DNA from: Pseudomonadota bacterium | GTDB lineage: Bacteria > Pseudomonadota > Gammaproteobacteria > Arenicellales > UBA868 | Direction: 5' to 3' | Length of the DNA stretch: 19,689 nt | Assembly: GCA_018661145.1 (NCBI GenBank) | Contig: JABJIU010000059.1 | Coordinates: 1-19,689, forward strand | Part shown: positions 15,505 to 19,689 of the stretch, in pieces | How the letters are laid out: each line of letters opens with the position of its first letter | Position numbering within the stretch: the stretch's first letter is position 1 | Notes under the pieces: model-generated | Database searches by the model: none | What the model was told of the DNA's origin: nothing | Seen by the model: only the letters and a program-made list of their open reading frames with translations | Position numbers and translations under genes: made by a program

Positions 15505-15513
15505 TGCGATAAT
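15505..15513 (+). promoter_or_regulatory. Possible extended -10 promoter element upstream of the PII gene
   Basis: TG-C-GATAAT forms an extended -10 about 80 bp before the PII ATG; no good -35 is present. The 285-bp gap 15309-15593 is otherwise without a gene that I can support. It must also hold the divergent promoter of the rhodanese operon. I saw no sigma-54 -24/-12 pair in it. Confidence 0.3.
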
Positions 15514-15593
15514 CCGAGGCTCAAAGTCGCCTGAAAAGTACAAACGGTTAATCCGGCAACAGACACTATTGGCCGACCCGGCAGGAGTCCACG

Positions 15594-15932
15594 ATGAAGC
15601 TTGTCACTGCGATTATTAAGCCATTTAAACTCGACGATGTACGTGATGCGCTGGCGGAGGTCGGCATAAAGGGCATGACTGTTACAGAGGTCAAAGGCTT
15701 TGGTCGGCAGAAAGGCCATACTGAACTGTATCGGGGTGCTGAGTATGTGGTCGATTTCGTGCCCAAGGTCAAGCTTGAGGTGGCGGTCGACTCGGCTATC
15801 CTGGATCAGGTGATCGACGCCATTGTTGGTGCTGCGCGAACCGAGAAGATTGGTGACGGTAAGATCTTTGTTTATGACGTTGAGCGTATCCTACGTATCC
15901 GAACCGGCGAGACCGATCAGGATGCCCTTTAA
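15594..15932 (+). CDS. glnK: Nitrogen regulatory protein PII (GlnK/GlnB type)
   Basis: PII trimers sense ATP/ADP and 2-oxoglutarate and control nitrogen uptake and assimilation by binding AmtB, glutamine synthetase adenylyltransferase or NtrB. The protein has the canonical 112 residues. The T-loop (about 37-55) contains GRQKGHTELYRGAEY with the uridylylation Tyr51. EKIGDGKIFVYDVE near residues 85-98 is the second PII signature, and RIRTGE follows. The N-terminus MKLVTAIIKPFKLDDVRDAL reads more like gammaproteobacterial GlnK than GlnB, but the paralogue call is not firm. AGGAG at 15583-15587 is a strong ribosome-binding site. No amtB follows; the next gene is convergent, so the gene stands alone. 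Confidence 0.95.
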   Translation: MKLVTAIIKPFKLDDVRDALAEVGIKGMTVTEVKGFGRQKGHTELYRGAEYVVDFVPKVKLEVAVDSAILDQVIDAIVGAARTEKIGDGKIFVYDVERILRIRTGETDQDAL

Positions 15933-16008
15933 TATCCCCCGCAAATAGTCAGGGTGGTCTTTTTACTGAAGGGGCCAGGGGTTCGACAGGATTTGATAAG
16001 CGCTGGTG

Positions 16009-16863
16009 TCAGTTTCCCGTTGGGTTCGCGCTGCCGTCGTCTGATGTAGGTATCAGATGCACATCGCGCTGGGGGAAGGGGATGGAGATTCCCGCGTCAT
16101 CCAGCCAGAGTTTGGCATTTTTGTTCAGTTCAAACTTTAGCGCCCAGAAATCGCTTCGCTCCGCCCAGCAACGCAGGCTGAGATCAACCGAGGATTCCCC
16201 GAGATTTGTCACCACGACCTGGGGTGCGGGATCACTCAGAATCCGGCTGTCCTGTTTCAGGTGGTCAAGCAGCAGCGCCATGGCACGTTCCACATCGTCT
16301 TCATAGGCAATGCCCACAGACGCATCCATGCGCCTTGTCGGCAGACGGCTGTAGTTGAGGATAGATGTGTTCCAAAGTGAAGCATTCGGTACCGAGCGGT
16401 AAACCCCGTCAAAAGTTGTCATGTCTGTGGTGAACAGGCCGATTTCGTCTACTGTGCCCGAGATTCCGCCGGCGTCGATGTAGTCTCCGACTCGAAAGGG
16501 TCGCAGAAGCAACAGCATGATGCCGGCGGCAATGTTTTGCAGGGTGCCCTGCAGGGCAAGACCGATGGCGAGACCTGCCGCGCCGAGTACTGCGATAATC
16601 GATGTGGTCTGGACGCCAAGGCGTGCCAGCACGGCCACCAGCGTGACCGCAATAATCGCGTAGCGTGCGAGCGACGAAAGAAAGGGCTTGAGGGTGGCAT
16701 CCATGCGCGGCAGACGATCCAGCGCACGCAGGATGAGTTTTTGCACCCGGCCGGCGAGCCACCAGCCAAAAACCAGGATAACAAGCGCCGCGATCAGTTC
16801 CAGGCCATAAGTCGTAGCGATGTCGATAAGCCCGTGCCAGCGGCTGGCTAGTTCTTTTTCCAT
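16009..16863 (-). CDS. MscS-family small-conductance mechanosensitive channel
   Basis: MscS channels open under membrane tension and release solutes during hypoosmotic shock. From ATG 16863 the protein has 284 residues, the size of E. coli MscS (286); a TTG just upstream is not needed. Helices lie near residues 14-38, 64-84 and 87-120. The third is the Gly/Ala-rich pore helix (SIIAVLGAAGLAIGLALQG) followed by NIAAGIMLLLLRPFRVGDYI, the family hallmark. A beta domain (PNASLWNTSILNYSRLP, about 160-176) and an alpha/beta domain ending near ISIPFPQRDVHL complete the usual architecture. The gene stands alone, converging on the PII gene and diverging from the cupin gene. A solute-release role could matter if the cell handles betaine-type osmolytes, but this is only context. 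Confidence 0.92.
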   Translation of the reverse strand: MEKELASRWHGLIDIATTYGLELIAALVILVFGWWLAGRVQKLILRALDRLPRMDATLKPFLSSLARYAIIAVTLVAVLARLGVQTTSIIAVLGAAGLAIGLALQGTLQNIAAGIMLLLLRPFRVGDYIDAGGISGTVDEIGLFTTDMTTFDGVYRSVPNASLWNTSILNYSRLPTRRMDASVGIAYEDDVERAMALLLDHLKQDSRILSDPAPQVVVTNLGESSVDLSLRCWAERSDFWALKFELNKNAKLWLDDAGISIPFPQRDVHLIPTSDDGSANPTGN

Positions 16864-16919
16864 CAAGTGAGTCTAACTTCAAAGCCTATCCGGGCAAAGG
16901 CTCTCCGGAGATCGTTCAG

Positions 16920-16955
16920 TTGATTTTTCGTCAATAGTGCGGCCTATGCTTAAAT
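16920..16955 (+). promoter_or_regulatory. Possible promoter/operator region upstream of the cupin gene
   Basis: TTGATT (16920-16925) and TATGCT (16945-16950) are spaced 19 nt, longer than ideal; TTAAAT at 16950-16955 preceded by TGC is an alternative extended -10. TTGA-N7-TCAA at 16920-16934 is a short dyad that could bind a regulator. The region 16864-17020 serves both the cupin gene and the divergent MscS-family gene. Confidence 0.27.
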
Positions 16956-17020
16956 TGGGGTTCACAGTTTCCGGGATTCGCAAGACGATGCTCCGATGAG
17001 GATGGGATCCAGAAAAAAAG

Positions 17021-17398
17021 ATGAGTGAAATATTTAAAGCCACCAAAAAGGCGGCGGCGCTCAAGTTGCCGGTTTCAGAGTCGTTGATGTTGAAATCCGA
17101 AGAGATGCCCTGGCAGGAGTCTGGCGCCCCGGGGTTTTGGGTGAAGCCGCTCATAGAAGATGAGAGCCAGGGTATCCGGACCTGGTTGATGAGGGTCGAT
17201 GCCGGTGCCTTTTCTGAAATGCACGGTCATAGCGAGTACGAACAGATTTATGTACTGGAGGGTTCGTTCTATGATCAGGAACACGTCTACGGCCCGGGTG
17301 ATTTTATCGTCCGTGCTCCGGGCGCGCTGCACACAGCAGGCAGTGAAGAGGGTGCTGTGGTTTTACTCTTTTACTCCCCGAAGCCGAATGGCGGCTGA
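17021..17398 (+). CDS. Single-domain cupin protein
   Basis: This 125-residue protein has one cupin beta-barrel, likely cytosolic and metal-binding. Cupin motif 1 is DAGAFSEMHGHSEYEQIYVLEG (within 60-81), giving metal ligands His68, His70 and Glu74. Motif 2 is GDFIVRAPGALHTAGS (93-108), with His104 as fourth ligand. The first 45 residues form a short lead-in with an ESGAPGFWVKPL segment like that of ChrR-type anti-sigma cupins and small metabolic cupins. There is no DNA-binding domain and no signal peptide. The gene is alone, convergent with the flavoprotein gene and divergent from the MscS-family gene, so context does not fix a role. A small-molecule-binding or dioxygenase role is possible; I cannot choose. 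Confidence 0.85.
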   Translation: MSEIFKATKKAAALKLPVSESLMLKSEEMPWQESGAPGFWVKPLIEDESQGIRTWLMRVDAGAFSEMHGHSEYEQIYVLEGSFYDQEHVYGPGDFIVRAPGALHTAGSEEGAVVLLFYSPKPNGG

Positions 17399-17442
17399 AA
17401 TATCATTAGGGGCACAGGTAAGCCGAAACTGATGATCCAGTC

Positions 17443-19392
17443 CTAGAGCGCCTTGGCAGCCGCCGCCGCCTCGCTGATTGCGACTTCGACGGTTCGGGGT
17501 GCGCGGCAGTCACCGATCGATACTACCTCCAATGGGTGTTCCTCCCAGTCGTTAATCAGTGCGTCGTTGGCCTGGCTTCCGGGCCAGTCCACAATAAGAT
17601 CGATTCCCTCGCGGGTGCTGAGCCGGTCGTCAAAGACGTTGCGTAAGATTACCTTTTGCGTGTCTACTGAATCGACAATGTGGGCGGCGGTGAAGAGGCA
17701 GTTTTTTCTGCCGAGGCGTTCGTACCATGCGGACCGGTTGGTAGGGTCAATATCAGCCGCCACGGCGATATCCGAGGTGACGATTTCGGTTGCGACGTCC
17801 TGATGCAAGAGTGCTTCTGCTGCGGCAAGTCCTGCCTGACCGCGACCTTCGTTAAGAACCAACGCGCGGCTGGCTGTCAAAGGAAGACCGCCCAGAAGTT
17901 CATGGGGTGAGATCACCCGGATACCTGCTGTACCCGCAAAGTCTCTGCAGGTATCCATGGCTCCGGTGGCGATGACGACCGCAGCTGCACCGAGATCCAG
18001 AATATCCTGTCGCTCCATCATTCGGTTGAAGTTGATGGATACGCCAAGTCGCTCAAGTTCATCCAGCCGCCAGTCAATCACTCGAGCGAGTTCCTTGGTG
18101 GACGGCGCGCTGGCCCAGAGTGCGAGTTGCCCACCCGCCCGGTTCGTAGCCTCAAACACGGTGACTCGGTGCCCGCGCTCGGCCGCGATGCGGGCGCACT
18201 CGAGCCCAGCAGGGCCTGCACCGACCACGGCAACGTCCTTCGGCTGTCTTGCCAGTACGAGTGTAGCCCCGGGTGTGGGAAGCATTGCATTCTGGATGCA
18301 GCGAATGGGTTTTCCGGCGTATCGACTGGCAATGCAGACATTGGCGCCTGCGCAGATGCGCACGTTGCTTTTTATCTTTCCCTGAATCTTGGGAAGAATC
18401 TCAGGGTCGCAGATATGGGCACGCGTCATACCCACCATGTCGGCTTGACCTCTCGCGAGAATATCTTCCGCATGGGCGGGGTCCACGATCCGACCAACCG
18501 TGAACACAGGAACCTCTACCACCTCGCGGATCGCTGCCGCGAGGTCCACGAAGACGCCATGGGGTGTGGGCGTGGGGGACCAGTGACGTGCTCGACCAAG
18601 ATGCGTGATATTGGTATGGGCGATGATGTTGAAGTAGTCCACCAGTCCGCTAGCACTCACCCGGCTGCAGATCTCCTTCATCTGGGCAAGGTCGAGTCCA
18701 CCAGGCTCAAATTCATCGCCAGGCAGGCGAACGCCCAGAACAAAATCTGGCCCCAGAGCGTCTTTTACCGCTTCCAGCAGTTCCATCAGAAAGCGCATGC
18801 GGTTCTCAAGCGCGCCGCCGTAATGATCGGTACGTCGGTTGGTCAACGGAGATAGAAAGGCTTGGGGCAGGAATCCAAACGCACCAAGAATCTCAACACC
18901 GTCCATGCCGCCCGCCGCAACCCGCCGGGCAGCGCAGACATGGGCATCAATCACCTCCTGAATCTCGCCGAGGGTCATTTCGTGAGAGATGTTACCGGTC
19001 GTCTCCGAACGAACCGTAGATGCAGACCAGCTTTCCCGTCCGGGCTGGCTGATGAGGACAGTGCCGCCGCTGTGCGCTAACTGGGCAAGAATGCGGCCAC
19101 CTTCCTGGTGTACCGCATCAGCGAGGGCGCGATAACCCGGAATGATGTCATCGTTGAGGTTCCAGAGACTGTCTTTGTTGACACTCAGCAACCCGGATTC
19201 ATGTACCGGGGTGCCGCCCGTAATCTGAAGGCCGACCCCGTTTTGGGCATAGTTGCGGTGATAGGCCACATACTGCTCCCCGGGTTTGTTGTCCTCGGCA
19301 AAGCCTGGAACGTGCGCCGAGACGAGTACGCGGTTACGTACCTGCATCGGTCCGATATCAAGCGGCGATAAAAGATGGTCGTACGTGCTCAT
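17443..19392 (-). CDS. NADH:flavin oxidoreductase of the TMADH/FadH/DgcA type (FMN barrel + FAD/NAD domain)
   Basis: These flavoproteins combine an OYE-like FMN barrel, an Fe-S cluster and a C-terminal FAD/NAD(P)-type domain; members demethylate trimethylamine or dimethylglycine, or reduce dienoyl-CoA. The 649-residue protein shows the barrel at about 5-340 (QLAHSGG 104-110, PQAFLSPLTNRRTDHYGGALENR within 176-198, GMTRAHICDPEI 321-332), the cluster region CAGANVC...C (Cys347, Cys353, Cys365) and a Rossmann loop VVGAGPAGLECA (389-400). The second cluster Cys of TMADH (CxxC) is Ala350. The TMADH His/Tyr pair in GAHSY is Phe172/Phe174 (GAFGF). From memory, DgcA-like dimethylglycine or N-methylproline demethylases have CVGATYC with the same Ala, which favours that branch. 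It starts 19 nt after a choline-sulfatase-like gene, supporting a role in choline/betaine breakdown. Confidence 0.88.
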   Translation of the reverse strand: MSTYDHLLSPLDIGPMQVRNRVLVSAHVPGFAEDNKPGEQYVAYHRNYAQNGVGLQITGGTPVHESGLLSVNKDSLWNLNDDIIPGYRALADAVHQEGGRILAQLAHSGGTVLISQPGRESWSASTVRSETTGNISHEMTLGEIQEVIDAHVCAARRVAAGGMDGVEILGAFGFLPQAFLSPLTNRRTDHYGGALENRMRFLMELLEAVKDALGPDFVLGVRLPGDEFEPGGLDLAQMKEICSRVSASGLVDYFNIIAHTNITHLGRARHWSPTPTPHGVFVDLAAAIREVVEVPVFTVGRIVDPAHAEDILARGQADMVGMTRAHICDPEILPKIQGKIKSNVRICAGANVCIASRYAGKPIRCIQNAMLPTPGATLVLARQPKDVAVVGAGPAGLECARIAAERGHRVTVFEATNRAGGQLALWASAPSTKELARVIDWRLDELERLGVSINFNRMMERQDILDLGAAAVVIATGAMDTCRDFAGTAGIRVISPHELLGGLPLTASRALVLNEGRGQAGLAAAEALLHQDVATEIVTSDIAVAADIDPTNRSAWYERLGRKNCLFTAAHIVDSVDTQKVILRNVFDDRLSTREGIDLIVDWPGSQANDALINDWEEHPLEVVSIGDCRAPRTVEVAISEAAAAAKAL

Positions 19393-19411
19393 CAGTCTTT
19401 ACTCTTGTCTG

Positions 19412-19689
19412 TCAAACTGGCGGGAACCGACCGCGTTTTTCAAGGTCGTAAGGCGGCAGCGAGTTTCGAATGTAAGACTCACTGGCTTGGCCTGAAGGCT
19501 CGTGATCCCACGCAACCGATTGGCGACGCATTACCGTTTTGAGAAGCGCCCGACGGCGTTGACTCTCCAGAATCCTTTCCGTCAGCGCGCTGGTGTCATA
19601 GCGGCCGGTGATCTCGTCTCTGATCGCTTGCGCGGCGTTTTGTTGATCCGGGTCCTGCGCCAGGTTTTGGATTTCATCCGGGTCACTCG
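19412..19689 (-). CDS. betC: Choline-sulfatase-like protein, C-terminal fragment (continues beyond the window)
   Basis: The last 91 codons of a minus-strand gene are visible, open to the window end and stopping with TGA at 19414-19412. The N-terminal part of the fragment, SDPDEIQNLAQDP, is the usual C-terminal strand of arylsulfatases (DPxExxNLA). The end matches the extra tail I know from choline sulfatases: LESQRRR, then VAWDHEP, ASESYIRNSLP and LEKRGRFPPV. That tail (SQRxRxL...WD..P...AS..YxRN...LE.RxRFP) is characteristic of BetC, which hydrolyses choline-O-sulfate to choline and sulfate. The catalytic Cys/Ser motif is outside the window, so activity cannot be judged. It is co-directional with the flavoprotein gene, 19 nt apart, and probably in one operon. 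Confidence 0.68.
   Translation of the reverse strand, partial: SDPDEIQNLAQDPDQQNAAQAIRDEITGRYDTSALTERILESQRRRALLKTVMRRQSVAWDHEPSGQASESYIRNSLPPYDLEKRGRFPPV

Noticed and set aside
15933..16008. T-run (CTTTTT) after the PII gene as an intrinsic terminator
   Set aside because: No stable stem precedes the T-run; only a few pairs can form.
17443..19392. Annotation as trimethylamine dehydrogenase
   Set aside because: The TMADH His/Tyr pair is replaced by Phe/Phe, and the second cluster Cys is Ala. A DgcA-like or other OYE-type role fits better.
1..19689. Mobile element, CRISPR array, tRNA or rRNA genes
   Set aside because: I saw no transposase or integrase, no spaced direct repeats, no tRNA cloverleaf with a CCA-type end and no rRNA-like sequence in the gaps.

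Overview
The window looks like chromosomal DNA of a gammaproteobacterium, probably an environmental, heterotrophic one. The PII protein, PdxH (ending RLAP), the MltD-like transglycosylase, the AsmA-family protein and the RhdA-type rhodanese all read like gammaproteobacterial proteins. This comes from remembered family sequences, not from a search. I see no tRNA, rRNA, CRISPR array, insertion sequence or phage gene. Coding density is high, with short gaps and several ATGA stop/start overlaps.

Layout. (1) 1-3237, plus strand: the 3' part of a large AsmA-like envelope protein gene, then a small three-helix membrane protein. (2) 3250-6819: an accessory-looking cluster. An ornithine cyclodeaminase/mu-crystallin family gene (minus) diverges from a cytoplasmic polysaccharide-deacetylase-like gene and an MttB-family methyltransferase gene (both plus). 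The MttB-family protein lacks pyrrolysine, and no corrinoid partner is encoded in the window. (3) 6869-10165, minus strand: an apparent operon of class I fumarase, an exported protein with two thioredoxin folds (ATGA overlap with fumarase) and pdxH. (4) 10371-12923, plus: a secreted MltD-like lytic transglycosylase with a LysM-rich C-terminal half, four of whose LysM modules carry an identically spaced cysteine pair. (5) 12947-15308, minus: an RhdA-type rhodanese, a divergent type I-beta DAHP-synthase-like protein and MsrB, joined by two ATGA overlaps. (6) 15594-15932, plus: a PII signalling protein (GlnK/GlnB). (7) 16009-16863, minus: a small MscS-type channel, divergent from a single-domain cupin gene (17021-17398, plus). 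(8) 17443-19689, minus: the C-terminus of a choline-sulfatase-like protein, followed after 19 nt by a flavoprotein of the TMADH / 2,4-dienoyl-CoA reductase / DgcA type.

How the genes may work together. Regions 2 and 8 both suggest use of methylated amines. Choline-O-sulfate would give choline and then betaine and dimethylglycine, the kind of N-methyl compound expected for a DgcA-like flavoprotein. An MttB-family enzyme would demethylate a quaternary amine. Region 5 pairs sulfur transfer and methionine sulfoxide repair with a DAHP-synthase-like enzyme that has changed conserved active-site residues, so it may not be an ordinary shikimate-pathway enzyme. Most of the remaining genes are conserved housekeeping functions.
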